A DNA stretch of 33,690 nucleotides from Microcaldota archaeon (lineage in GTDB: Archaea; Micrarchaeota; Micrarchaeia; Anstonellales; Bilamarchaeaceae), in assembly GCA_018813505.1 (NCBI GenBank), contig JAHJBM010000061.1, positions 1 to 33,690 of the forward strand. Reading direction: 5' to 3'. Position 1 is the stretch's first letter. Each line of letters opens with the position of its first letter. Below, in pieces: positions 1 through 7,250 of the stretch. The notes beneath the pieces were generated by a model, which worked only from the letters and a program-made list of their open reading frames with translations, was not told the DNA's origin and made no database searches. Position numbers and translations under genes: made by a program.

Positions 1-389
1 GGGATATTTAGACCGATGAATAATGAGAGAACTAAAATCATGAGTCCTTGGATAAATGACGTTGTCGCACCCCCAATTGTCTGACCAAGCATTATTTCCA
101 TTCTTGAAACAGGCGCAACAAGCGTCTCTTTTAGGAACCCGAATTGCTTATCCCAGATTATCTGGATACCTGAAAATACAGATGTAAACAATACACTCAT
201 GGAAATGATTCCCGGAATAATGAAACCAATATAACCATGCTCCATTCCCGGAATGGTTACTACTGAATTAAGCCCAAATCCAAGTACAAGCAAAAAGAAT
301 AATGGCATGCCAAGGCTTCCGATTATCCTACTTTTTGAACGCATGTAACGCTTGATATTCCTTAGCCAGATAGTGTAAATGATATCCAT
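1..389 (-). CDS. ABC-2 type transporter permease (partial, C-terminus off window)
   Basis: Starting at the ATG at 389 the minus strand is open to the window edge (about 129 codons). The product begins MDIIYTIWLRNIKRYMRSKS, a short cytoplasmic amphipathic segment, then a first membrane helix (GMPLFFLLVLGFGL). This is followed by PGIISMSVLFTSVFSGIQIIWDKQFGFLKE and LVAPVSRMEIMLGQ, the loop typical of DrrB/NodJ-like ABC-2 permeases, and another membrane segment (LMILVLSLFIGL). The family forms the membrane channel of drug, polysaccharide or lipid exporters. The start lies 2 bases after the stop of the ATPase gene, so the two are co-transcribed and translationally coupled. The substrate cannot be told from sequence. 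Confidence 0.85.
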   Translation of the reverse strand, partial: MDIIYTIWLRNIKRYMRSKSRIIGSLGMPLFFLLVLGFGLNSVVTIPGMEHGYIGFIIPGIISMSVLFTSVFSGIQIIWDKQFGFLKETLVAPVSRMEIMLGQTIGGATTSFIQGLMILVLSLFIGLNI

Positions 390-391
390 GA

Positions 392-1387
392 TTATCGCCT
401 CCACATCCTGCGGTGCATCCGCATGCTCTCTTTGGTGCTTGCTTCCTCTTCACGAATGGTCCTTCCTGTGAAGTGTAGAAACACATCCTCAAGCGTAGGT
501 TTGTGGATTGAAATTGCACCGATCTCAAGCTTTTCCTTGTTTGCTATATTTACGATATCAATAACGTGCTTTTCCGCATTTTCAAGATGGACAGTTACAA
601 ATCCATCGTGTTTTTCCACACGCTTGATCCATGGTGCACTTAGTTTTGAGGTAAGTTTGTCAGAATCATTTGATTTTATGGTGATAACATCGCCACCAAT
701 ACGATCCTTTAATTTTTGGGAAGTGTCCATTGCTATTATTTTTCCTTTGTCTATTATTGCGACCCTATCGCATAGCTTATCTGCCTCATCCATGTAATGG
801 GTGGTAAGAATGATAGTAATTCCTTTGTCTGAGTTTAGTTTTTTTATGTACTCCCATAGATGGTTTCTGGTTTGCGGATCAAGACCAAGTGTTGGTTCAT
901 CAAGGAAAAGCACTTTTGGCTTGTGAAGCAATCCTCTTGCAATTTCCAATCGTCTTCTCATTCCACCTGAGAAGGTTTTTACAATATCATTTTTCCTATC
1001 TTCAAGGCCGACGAGTTCTAATAATTCTTTGATCTTTGGCTGTCGCACTTCTTTGGGAATGCGATACAACCTGCCGTGAAAATCCATGTTTTCATATGCT
1101 GTCAATTCTTCGTCAAGGCTTTGATCCTGAAAAACGATTCCAATTGATTTTCTAACACCATCCGGATCGGCTAGTATGTTTGTTCCGTTCACTGTTGCAG
1201 TGCCGGAAGTTGGTTTTAGTATTGTCGAAAGCATGGAAAGAGTGGTGGTCTTGCCTGCACCGTTCGGGCCAAGGAGTCCGAACACCTCACCAGATTCAAT
1301 TTCAAAAGAAATGTTGTCCACTGCTGTGTTTTCATCAAATTTCTTAGTAAGGTTTTCAACTTTTATTGCAAACATAAAGACCATCAT
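392..1387 (-). CDS. ABC transporter ATP-binding protein, DrrA/CcmA-like exporter family
   Basis: The 331-residue protein carries a full nucleotide-binding domain: Walker A GPNGAGKTT at residues 40-48, Q-loop near residue 87, signature FSGGMRRR at 139-146, Walker B LFLDEP at 160-165 and the switch His at 197 (TTHYMD). A C-terminal extension of about 90 residues, ending in LEDVFLHFTGR, is typical of the DrrA subfamily that powers ABC-2 exporters. It pairs with the permease immediately downstream. The start may be the fifth codon (MFAIKVENL, position 1375), because family members begin there. An AATTATATA box lies near 1421-1429. Substrate unknown; export is inferred from the family. Confidence 0.93.
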   Translation of the reverse strand: MMVFMFAIKVENLTKKFDENTAVDNISFEIESGEVFGLLGPNGAGKTTTLSMLSTILKPTSGTATVNGTNILADPDGVRKSIGIVFQDQSLDEELTAYENMDFHGRLYRIPKEVRQPKIKELLELVGLEDRKNDIVKTFSGGMRRRLEIARGLLHKPKVLFLDEPTLGLDPQTRNHLWEYIKKLNSDKGITIILTTHYMDEADKLCDRVAIIDKGKIIAMDTSQKLKDRIGGDVITIKSNDSDKLTSKLSAPWIKRVEKHDGFVTVHLENAEKHVIDIVNIANKEKLEIGAISIHKPTLEDVFLHFTGRTIREEEASTKESMRMHRRMWRR

Positions 1388-1480
1388 TTAAGGAGTTGTA
1401 GATCGATTCCACGGTTGTGATATATAATTATGATGGAGATAGGTAATGCCTTACCTGTAAAACTAGAAATCCAGAAACCC

Positions 1481-1491
1481 AAATATTTAAA
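1481..1491 (+). promoter_or_regulatory. TATA box for the beta-CASP RNase gene
   Basis: AAATATTTAAA is centred 28 bases upstream of the ATG at 1514. That is the archaeal TATA-to-start distance of a leaderless transcript. It supports 1514 over the upstream in-frame ATG at 1430, which would lie before the promoter. Confidence 0.65.
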
Positions 1492-1513
1492 CAGTCAGCT
1501 GGTATTGGTATTC

Positions 1514-2893
1514 ATGAAATTGACATTTAACGGGGCTGTTGGCATGGTTACCGGATCATGTTACCTGCTCGAAACAGATAAGGATAAAATCCTCATCGAT
1601 TGTGGAATGTTTCAGGGCGCAAAAAAAATCACGAGATTGAATTATGAGCCATTCAATTTCGATCCCAAATCAATATCGTTTCTTCTGCTGACCCATGCCC
1701 ATATCGACCATTCTGGATTGATTCCCAAACTTGTCAAAAACGGCTTTCGTGGAAAAATAATTGCCACGCCACCAACCATTGACCTTGCAAAGATTATGCT
1801 TAAGGATTCCGCCATGGTGAACTTGAATGATACTGAGCATGAGAATAAAAGGCGCTTAAGAGAAGGACTTCCCCCAAGAGAGCCATTATATACGCTAGAA
1901 CATGTGAAGAAATCATACCGGCTTTTCCATCCCGTAGATTATGACTCCCGTTATACGCTCACAAATGAACTTGCAATGACATTCCATGATGCAGGACACA
2001 TACTCGGCTCGTCCATAATCGAACTTTCAGCAAAAGAAGCCGGCAAAGAACATAAAATAGTATTCTCAGGTGATTTGGGGCAGTGCGATACCCCACTATT
2101 GAAGAATCCGGCAATAATAAAAAACGCAGATTTTGTACTTGTGGAATCAACTTATGGTAACCGAACCCATGAGAATACTAGCATGAGAGAGGAACTTCTT
2201 TCAAATGAGGTCAAGAATGCATTTGAACGGGGTGGTAAACTTATGATCCCATCATTCGCAGTGGAGCGAACACAAGAACTTATTTATTATCTCCACCGTT
2301 TGGATCGGGATGGAATATTAAAGGAAAATGTTTTTCTAGACAGCCCTCTTGCCATAGAAGCCACGGAAATATTTAACAAGCACATGAAATATTTTTCACC
2401 CCAACTAAGAAAAGAATTTCCTGTGCCATTTAGTTTTAGGAAACTAAAATATCTCAGGACTAGCATCGAATCCAAGAAGATGAATAGATATGCAAAACCA
2501 TGCATAATAATAGCAGGAAGCGGTATGTGCACGGCAGGAAGAATTAGGCACCACCTCAAGCATCATCTTTGGGATCCGACAAGCACCCTGCTTTTTGTAG
2601 GATACCAGGCTGAAGGGACGCTGGGCAGGATCATTCTTGAAGGGGCAAAGACAGTCAAAATGATGGGGATCAAAGTGGCAGTGAAAGCAAAGGTGAAACG
2701 GATAGAAAGCTTTTCTTCCCATGCCGATTTGAAAGGACTGGTGCGATGGATAGGTACACTCGAAAAGAAACCCAAAAGAGTTTTCATTGTCCATGGAGAG
2801 AGGGATTCATCAAAAAAACTGGAAGTGAATCTCAAAAAGGCTGGATTCCGAACATATATTCCAGCACTCGGTGAAAGAGTTGTGCTCAAATAA
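1514..2893 (+). CDS. Beta-CASP metallo-beta-lactamase RNase (CPSF73/aCPSF2-like)
   Basis: 459 residues from the chosen start; the frame stays open upstream to 1430, but the TATA box lies between. The metallo-beta-lactamase core shows HAHIDH at 61-66, AGHILGS at 160-166 (His ligand 162) and SGDLG at 185-189. The beta-CASP insertion begins with ESTYG at 211 (motif A) and continues with GSGMCTAGR followed by a His-rich helix (motif B region). SSHADLKGL and HGERDS near the C-terminus complete the metal site (motif C). There is no N-terminal KH domain, so it resembles the shorter archaeal aCPSF2/Ysh1-type enzymes. The family cuts RNA in 3'-end processing and decay. It stands alone and converges with the racemase gene. 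Confidence 0.9.
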   Translation: MKLTFNGAVGMVTGSCYLLETDKDKILIDCGMFQGAKKITRLNYEPFNFDPKSISFLLLTHAHIDHSGLIPKLVKNGFRGKIIATPPTIDLAKIMLKDSAMVNLNDTEHENKRRLREGLPPREPLYTLEHVKKSYRLFHPVDYDSRYTLTNELAMTFHDAGHILGSSIIELSAKEAGKEHKIVFSGDLGQCDTPLLKNPAIIKNADFVLVESTYGNRTHENTSMREELLSNEVKNAFERGGKLMIPSFAVERTQELIYYLHRLDRDGILKENVFLDSPLAIEATEIFNKHMKYFSPQLRKEFPVPFSFRKLKYLRTSIESKKMNRYAKPCIIIAGSGMCTAGRIRHHLKHHLWDPTSTLLFVGYQAEGTLGRIILEGAKTVKMMGIKVAVKAKVKRIESFSSHADLKGLVRWIGTLEKKPKRVFIVHGERDSSKKLEVNLKKAGFRTYIPALGERVVLK

Positions 2894-2911
2894 GGCAGAT
2901 AGTAATATCTT

Positions 2912-2929
2912 GATTTTTTCCTAAAAATC
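2912..2929. terminator. Bidirectional T-run terminator between convergent genes
   Basis: GATTTTT-TCCT-AAAAATC is a perfect 7-bp inverted repeat that gives a T run on each strand. It lies between the stop of the RNase gene (2893, plus) and the stop of the racemase gene (2958, minus). Archaeal termination depends largely on T runs, so it can serve both genes. Confidence 0.5.
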
Positions 2930-2957
2930 GGAAAGACCTGGATATCGAAACATGTGT

Positions 2958-3671
2958 TCAAAGATGCTGTGTCGTATTATTCGTATTCCCGACCAGGTAA
3001 TTGATTACTGTTTCTTCTAACACAGTAGTAGAATCGATGATTGGTAATTTCGAAGACAAATCAACCAGCCGTAGATCTGTGCAACCTAATATAATCGCCT
3101 TTGCACCAGCTCCTTCCAATTTCTGGATTACTTTATTTGAATCGACAATATTTTTCTGAATCTGATTTCCATTAAGAATATTGAAGATCAAATCGCTTAT
3201 TATTTTTTGATCTGTATTCGTAGGAAAAATTGCTTTGATGCCATGTTTGGAAAGTTCTTTTTGATATAATCCAGCATCCACAGTAGTCGAGGATGCCAAA
3301 ATTCCTACTGTATCAAGATCCTTGCGTGCTATCTCCAGTGCAGTTTCTTCAATTATACTGAATATGGGCGTGTTTGAAAGACATCTCAATCGATCTATGA
3401 AGACATGAACAGTATTGCACGGAATAGCGATACTGTCCACACCTGCCAATTCAAGTGATTTGACAGATTCTTTTAGAATTGAAAAATGTTCTTCCGAGAC
3501 CCTTCCATAAACAAGATCCAGTTCCAACGTCAAAGGAAGATTTACAATATGACATATTATTGATGGCTGAACGTTTGTCGCATTTCTCACTTTAGATGCA
3601 ATTGCAGTGCAGAATTTTTGGCCAGTTTCCAATCCCAAACCGCCAACCACGCCTAATGTCTTATGTGTCAT
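2958..3671 (-). CDS. Aspartate/glutamate racemase family protein
   Basis: 237 residues. The glycine-rich start (LGVVGGLG, 6-13) and the two catalytic cysteines of the PLP-independent racemase family are present: C85 in IPCNT and C197 in LGCTDL. The usual second motif is GCTE; here the acid is Asp. The length equals that of aspartate racemases (RacX/YgeA group). The family interconverts L- and D-amino acids by two-base catalysis in the cytosol; D-aspartate or D-glutamate would be expected, but the substrate is not proved. It is divergent from an Lrp/AsnC regulator 95 bases away, which may control it in response to an amino acid. Confidence 0.85.
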   Translation of the reverse strand: MTHKTLGVVGGLGLETGQKFCTAIASKVRNATNVQPSIICHIVNLPLTLELDLVYGRVSEEHFSILKESVKSLELAGVDSIAIPCNTVHVFIDRLRCLSNTPIFSIIEETALEIARKDLDTVGILASSTTVDAGLYQKELSKHGIKAIFPTNTDQKIISDLIFNILNGNQIQKNIVDSNKVIQKLEGAGAKAIILGCTDLRLVDLSSKLPIIDSTTVLEETVINYLVGNTNNTTQHL

Positions 3672-3713
3672 AAAATGTTTTATTATAGACCATAGTAATA
3701 TTTGTATCTGTAG

Positions 3714-3757
3714 ATTATACGAATATTCTGCAAATTTTTATATTCTTTTCGTATAAT
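3714..3757. promoter_or_regulatory. Inverted-repeat operator between racemase and Lrp/AsnC genes
   Basis: ATTATACGAA (3714-3723) and its exact reverse complement TTCGTATAAT (3748-3757) are separated by 24 bases, so their centres are 34 bp apart (about three helical turns). The interval contains a T-rich TATA candidate (3735-3745) about 27 bases before the regulator ATG. The left arm also lies just upstream of a possible TATA (3697-3704) for the divergent racemase. The arrangement suits a dimeric or octameric Lrp-type regulator acting on both genes. Confidence 0.5.
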
Positions 3758-3766
3758 ATACAATTT

Positions 3767-4216
3767 ATGAAAAACATAAGAACAAGATTGGTAGAACTAC
3801 TGAGAACAGGTTGTTGCACCCCACAGATAGCAAAAATTGCAAGGGCAACAAAAGAACCAGCAACAACAATACATTATAATGTGAAAAAACTTGAAGAAGA
3901 AAAAGCTATAGTTGCATATAAAGCGGTTTTTGATCATCAGAAAATTGATCAAGGATTTTGTGCTTTTGTCATGATAAGTATTTCTTCCGGAGAATATGGT
4001 AACCCAGAAAGAATAGCTAAAGAACTTGTGAAAAACCCCAATGTTGAAAGCGTAGATGTTTGCACTGGGACATGGGAGATCATAGTAAAAATTAGAGCAA
4101 AAGATCAGGCAGAATATTATGAGTTGATAAAAAAGTTCGTATCAAGAAAAGGGATCAGAAAGATAATCACAATCAGTTCATTGAAGCAACTCAAGAGCGA
4201 ATTTCTTGAGTTATAA
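3767..4216 (+). CDS. Lrp/AsnC family transcriptional regulator
   Basis: 149 residues. An N-terminal helix-turn-helix (about 5-55, with TPQIAKIARATKEPATTIHY as the recognition region) is followed by a RAM effector-binding domain (about 65-145) containing VESVDVCTGTWEIIVKIRA, the typical betaalphabeta core. Family members bind DNA as dimers to octamers and sense amino acids. The ATG follows its TATA by about 27 bases, so the mRNA is probably leaderless. The divergent neighbour is an amino-acid racemase and the intergenic region holds a perfect 10-bp inverted repeat, which suggests autoregulation and control of the racemase. Confidence 0.9.
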   Translation: MKNIRTRLVELLRTGCCTPQIAKIARATKEPATTIHYNVKKLEEEKAIVAYKAVFDHQKIDQGFCAFVMISISSGEYGNPERIAKELVKNPNVESVDVCTGTWEIIVKIRAKDQAEYYELIKKFVSRKGIRKIITISSLKQLKSEFLEL

Positions 4217-4239
4217 TTCTGCATGTATTCTTAGCCATA

Positions 4240-4662
4240 CTAAATATCATTGTATCCAAGTAGTTCGATAAGTTCCTTTGTTGTTAGCACCTTAATTTTA
4301 TTCTGTTTTTTGAAATGTTTGTCATCGCTCCAGATAGACGATTGGGTTGCCAACGCCGCAGCAATAAATGGAACATCTGTAGAATCGATACGTTCCATTA
4401 TTTCTTTTGCTTGGTCCATATACTCCTCTATGATCCAATCATCCAGAACTATGAGTTTTGAAAATAGTTTTTCTAGAATCATCTCCAAATCTGTTTCAGA
4501 TATTTGAGCTTTCTTAAGAATCTCTTTCTTGTGTGCCATCAATTCTTCTATTGAAAACCCAATAGTAATAAGTTCTCCTTTAAAATGTGTGATAATTTTT
4601 CTTGAAACTCCATGTCGCCCTAGAGCAGGAATAATTCTGTTAGTATCTACCACGAGTTTCAT
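4240..4662 (-). CDS. vapC: PIN-domain protein, probable VapC-like toxin RNase
   Basis: 140 residues with the PIN layout: first acid in VVDTNRI (D6), a mid-domain acid (E39/E40), the DSTDVPFIAAAL segment (D93, D96) and the final WSDDKHF (D113/D114). These acids coordinate Mg2+ or Mn2+ in single-strand RNA cleavage. The start overlaps the stop of the upstream RHH-type gene by 4 bases (ATGA), the classic toxin-antitoxin arrangement. The DPxF-like spacing resembles PIN_3 family proteins more than canonical VapC, so the RNA target is unknown. Confidence 0.8.
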   Translation of the reverse strand: MKLVVDTNRIIPALGRHGVSRKIITHFKGELITIGFSIEELMAHKKEILKKAQISETDLEMILEKLFSKLIVLDDWIIEEYMDQAKEIMERIDSTDVPFIAAALATQSSIWSDDKHFKKQNKIKVLTTKELIELLGYNDI

Positions 4663-4880
4663 TTTGAGAACCTTTGTCTCATATTAGCTTTTACTTTGTG
4701 ACCAATTTGTTCAGCATCTTCTTCAGTTATCTTACTGTTCTTCAGGACTTCGTCCATCCAATGGAGTTCCTTAACTTTCTTTTCAAAAGCTTGTCTTGCA
4801 ACATCACTCCATTTGAGTTCTGAATGTGCCATCATTTCCTTATAGAGATCTTCTGGAATTGAAAGTGTCATGTTAACCAT
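4659..4880 (-). CDS. vapB: Small VapB-like antitoxin, probable ribbon-helix-helix
   Basis: 73 residues. The N-terminal strand MTLSIPEDLYKEM followed by a helix (WSDVARQAFEKKVKEL) fits a ribbon-helix-helix DNA-binding antitoxin; the charged C-terminal part would wrap the toxin. It is translationally coupled to the PIN gene (ATGA overlap). Two starts are possible, position 4880 (MVNM) or 4871 (MTLSIP). An AGGTAAG Shine-Dalgarno at 4884-4890 favours 4880. Autoregulation with the PIN partner is expected from family behaviour. Confidence 0.78.
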   Translation of the reverse strand: MVNMTLSIPEDLYKEMMAHSELKWSDVARQAFEKKVKELHWMDEVLKNSKITEEDAEQIGHKVKANMRQRFSK

Positions 4881-4898
4881 AATCTTACCTATTTGTAT

Positions 4899-4920
4899 TA
4901 TGTGCTAACACATATTTAAA
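4899..4920 (-). promoter_or_regulatory. Promoter and operator candidate of the VapBC-like operon
   Basis: On the minus strand a TTTAAATATG TATA-like box (4911-4920) is followed at once by ATGTG-TTAG-CACAT, an inverted repeat with 5-bp arms and a 4-base centre. A dyad just downstream of TATA is where a VapB-VapC autorepressor would block transcription. Confidence 0.4.
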
Positions 4921-4980
4921 GGTTTGTTTTGGCTAGCATCCAATACAAATAGTGATTTGTGGCTCGTGCTAAGATAAGAT

Positions 4981-5170
4981 TGCAGGAGAAAGGATTCGAA
5001 CCTTCGAAGGCGCTGAGCCAACAGATTTCCCAAACTGCAATATGTTAGGGAACTACGCAGCTTTTTTGACCGTTATGCCTCAGGGCTTTTCGCTGGCGTT
5101 TTGCCATGAGAAAAACTTGAGTCAAAAGGCCACTTGAGTCTGCCACGTTTGACCGCTTCGCTACTCCTGC
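4981..5170 (-). tRNA. tRNA-Leu(CAA) with a 106-nt intron
   Basis: Exon 1 is 5133-5170, the intron 5027-5132 and exon 2 4981-5026, giving an 84-nt mature tRNA. The acceptor GCAGGAG pairs with CTCCTGC, followed by discriminator A73. The anticodon stem GCAGA/TCTGT encloses loop CTCAAGA, so the anticodon is CAA. The variable arm is long, and the T arm is GAAGG-TTCGAAT-CCTTT. CCA is not encoded. The intron lies at 37/38. CTCA pairs with TGGG as the central 4-bp helix, flanked by the 3-base bulges AGT and AAA, which is a bulge-helix-bulge cut site for the archaeal splicing endonuclease. The intron is longer than most archaeal tRNA introns, and part of it resembles 5410-5455. Confidence 0.9.
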
Positions 5171-5262
5171 ATAAGTATAATTGTATTTCACCTGAAGAAA
5201 TACCTCAGGCAGAGTGGCGAATCGTGAACGGAACGCCGTTCAGGAACTTCGCTACTCCTGCA
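5156..5262. repeat. 16-nt duplication of the tRNA-Leu 5' end
   Basis: CTTCGCTACTCCTGCA occurs at 5156-5171 (acceptor and D-stem start of the tRNA gene, read on the plus strand) and again exactly at 5247-5262, 91 bases upstream of the tRNA in its transcription sense. The second copy is not followed by the rest of a tRNA. It may be a remnant of recombination, a tRNA fragment left by an integrated element, or one arm of the local hairpin. Confidence 0.6.
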
Positions 5263-5419
5263 GAAGAACCTCATCTGTATTTCTAATGGGGTTTATTCTA
5301 TCTTCGCGATGGAACAACATTCCATGTGCATCATGTTTCCTTGAAACATGCTTGCCACCTGAGGTAAACACAACACCGTGAGGAGAAATATCATATTTAG
5401 CCTGAGGAAATACCTCAGG
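5191..5419. repeat. Array of hairpins upstream of tRNA-Leu
   Basis: No gene is seen between the tRNA and the ferredoxin gene. The stretch holds five inverted repeats: CCTGAAG-AAATA-CCTCAGG (5191-5209), a nested stem AGTGGCGAA/TTCGCTACT (5213-5256) enclosing GAACGG-AACG-CCGTTC (5226-5241), ATGGAA-CAACA-TTCCAT (5309-5325), CATGTTTC-CTT-GAAACATG (5332-5350) and a perfect CCTGAGG-AAATA-CCTCAGG (5401-5419). The first and last are near-copies of each other. A REP-like hairpin cluster or a structured RNA would both explain this. Confidence 0.6.
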
Positions 5420-5463
5420 ACCTTTCGTGAACGTTTGCCATATGTAAAACTTGGGCAAAGGTT

Positions 5464-5739
5464 CTAATATTCGATGACTATTTTGCCCGATTTGATCTTT
5501 GTTTCGCATAAAAGTCGTTCTTTTGGATCTGAACCGAACGTCGCAAGACCTGATTTTTCCTGCTCATTTGGAGATTCAAGGTTTTCCATTCCTTCAAGTA
5601 CTTTTACCTTGCATGACCCACACGCACCGGCTTTGCATGCAAACACTATACCGCACTTTCCTTCTAATTCCACTAAACATGAACCATCAGGAACTTCGAT
5701 TGTTTTTCCTTCATTTTTGATTTCTACTTGTGCCATCAT
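5464..5739 (-). CDS. Plant-type [2Fe-2S] ferredoxin
   Basis: 91 residues. Cysteines 35, 40, 43 and 78 form the C-x4-C-x2-C...C pattern of plant-type ferredoxins (ACKAGACGSCKVKV, then LLCETK), and the beta-grasp fold start (VEIKNEGKTIEVPDG) is clear. Residue 78 follows KERLLC as in the family. It would carry single electrons to a cytosolic redox partner; two extra cysteines (21, 29) are not needed for the cluster. It begins 15 bases after the aldolase stop with CAGGTG as ribosome site, so it is the last gene of the trmI-mtnA-aldolase operon. Its redox partner is not in the window. Confidence 0.92.
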   Translation of the reverse strand: MMAQVEIKNEGKTIEVPDGSCLVELEGKCGIVFACKAGACGSCKVKVLEGMENLESPNEQEKSGLATFGSDPKERLLCETKIKSGKIVIEY

Positions 5740-5754
5740 TACACCTGTGAGTTT

Positions 5755-6291
5755 TTATTGTCTTCCGAAGAGTTTTTTAAGTGTGTCAATAAGCTCGATA
5801 TCATCTTTTGCCCTTAGAACCAGACCATGACCTTTCAGAATGATGATATTACTTTTTTTGGCAGCTTTACCCGCTGAAACTGCAAGACCACGGGTTCCGT
5901 ATGAATATTCTTTCACCAAGGTACCCTTGGCTTTTTTCAAGAGCCGATCATCATGAAAATGCAATATAATGCTCGCATCTGCACAATTTTTATAGATCTC
6001 ATAATGCAGCATGGCTTCTGAAGATGGTTCGCCACCGATTGCATAAACAAGATCCCCGTCAACCTTTCTTACCAAAACTACGTCATCCTGATCAAGTTGG
6101 GTTACCTGCGCACCAGCTTTTTTGATCAGAAATCCATCGCTTGTTCTTATGCTCATATTACCGTCGTTTTCTTTTGGATTTATGAATGCTGAAAGCTTAT
6201 TGTCCAGCTTAAGATAATCTTCAATGTAGATTTTTGGGACTGTACCTTCACCAATAACAAGTTTGAACTTTACTCCTTCGTATTCTTCCAA
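5755..6291 (-). CDS. Class II aldolase (fuculose-phosphate aldolase family)
   Basis: 178 residues, slightly short for the family. GNMSIRT (45-51) and GFLIKKAGA match the phosphate-binding region, PSSE places the catalytic acid at E92, and the zinc ligands are H111 and H113 (LHFHDD) and H155 (KGHGL). The family splits ketose-1-phosphates into DHAP plus an aldehyde. Its start overlaps the end of mtnA by 22 bases. In Methanocaldococcus and in bacterial DHAP shunts an MtnA/class II aldolase pair converts methylthioribose-1-P or 5-deoxyribose-1-P to DHAP plus an aldehyde. I infer the same role here from context; fuculose or ribulose phosphate substrates are alternatives. Confidence 0.85.
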   Translation of the reverse strand: MEEYEGVKFKLVIGEGTVPKIYIEDYLKLDNKLSAFINPKENDGNMSIRTSDGFLIKKAGAQVTQLDQDDVVLVRKVDGDLVYAIGGEPSSEAMLHYEIYKNCADASIILHFHDDRLLKKAKGTLVKEYSYGTRGLAVSAGKAAKKSNIIILKGHGLVLRAKDDIELIDTLKKLFGRQ

Positions 6292-7238
6292 GTATCTTCA
6301 ACTCCTGAGATTCTATCAAAAATCCCAAATTCATTTATATAAGCCTTTACATATCGTGATGGTGTAACATCAAACGCTATGTTTCTTGCATGAGTACCCT
6401 TTGGATAGATTCTGTATCCTGAAACCCAAAGTACCTCTTTTTCATCTCTTTCCTCGATAGTTATACTATCGCCAGTTTCTGTTTCAAAATCAAATGTGGA
6501 TATGGGTGCCAGAACATAAAAAGGAATGTGGTTCTCCTTTGCAATTACTGCAACCGAATATGTTCCTATCTTGTTCGCAAAATCACCATTTTTCACGATC
6601 CTATCAGCACCCACAAAAACAAAATCGATTTCTTTTTTCTGCATAAGAAAACCAGCAGAATTATCGGTTATGACTTTGTGCGGGATTTTATTACGCAGTA
6701 ATTCCCAGCTTGTCAGCGCACCCTGGAATCTTGGACGGGTCTCGTCAACATAAACAAAAAATTTCTTACCATCCCGAGCTGCCCGGATTATTGCCCCAAG
6801 TGCAGTTCCTTCAGCACTTGTTGCAAGCGGACCTGTATTGCAATGTGTCAGAACGTTATCCCCATCTTTAATAAGATCTGCACCATGCTCAGAGATTCTT
6901 GCACAGCGATCTTCATTACCATGAGCCCAATTTTCTGCTGATTCTAAAGGTCTTATCCCATCCTCAGCCCTTCGTAATACAAAATCCACTGCATGAGAAA
7001 GATCAACTGCAGTGGGTCGTGCTGATTTCAATGTTTTTGCATCTTTTTGTAAATCATTACTAAGTGCCATACCATATGCAGCAGCAACACCGATTGCAGG
7101 TGCACCACGTACTTTCATTGTTTTTATTGCATCTGCCACTTCTGCCACAGTCTTGCAAACAACGATCTCTTCTTTATGTGGTAAAAGAGACTGATCAAGA
7201 ATTAATACTTTACCAAGCTTAAACTCAACTACTTTCAT
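6270..7238 (-). CDS. mtnA: S-methyl-5-thioribose-1-phosphate isomerase (MtnA)
   Basis: 322 residues of the eIF2B-like isomerase fold. RGAPAIGVAAAYGM (44-57), the catalytic Cys in THCNTG (C133), ETRPRFQGALTSWEL, DNSAGF and GADRI (D212) with NKIGTYSVA are diagnostic of MtnA rather than of ribose-1,5-bisphosphate isomerase or eIF2B subunits. It isomerises methylthioribose-1-P (and in some archaea 5-deoxyribose-1-P) to the ribulose form in the salvage of methylthioadenosine and 5'-deoxyadenosine from SAM use. It is translationally coupled to a class II aldolase. The phosphorylase that would make its substrate is not in the window. Confidence 0.92.
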   Translation of the reverse strand: MKVVEFKLGKVLILDQSLLPHKEEIVVCKTVAEVADAIKTMKVRGAPAIGVAAAYGMALSNDLQKDAKTLKSARPTAVDLSHAVDFVLRRAEDGIRPLESAENWAHGNEDRCARISEHGADLIKDGDNVLTHCNTGPLATSAEGTALGAIIRAARDGKKFFVYVDETRPRFQGALTSWELLRNKIPHKVITDNSAGFLMQKKEIDFVFVGADRIVKNGDFANKIGTYSVAVIAKENHIPFYVLAPISTFDFETETGDSITIEERDEKEVLWVSGYRIYPKGTHARNIAFDVTPSRYVKAYINEFGIFDRISGVEDTWKNTKE

Positions 7239-7250
7239 TGTAACACATCT

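Noticed and set aside
4981..5462. Integrated element using tRNA-Leu as attachment site
   Set aside because: The 16-nt repeat copies the 5' rather than the 3' end of the tRNA, the interval is under 100 bases, and there is no integrase.
5252..5509. 85-codon minus-strand frame over the hairpin region
   Set aside because: It overlaps the ferredoxin gene out of frame, has no ribosome site, and its sequence is explained by the inverted repeats.
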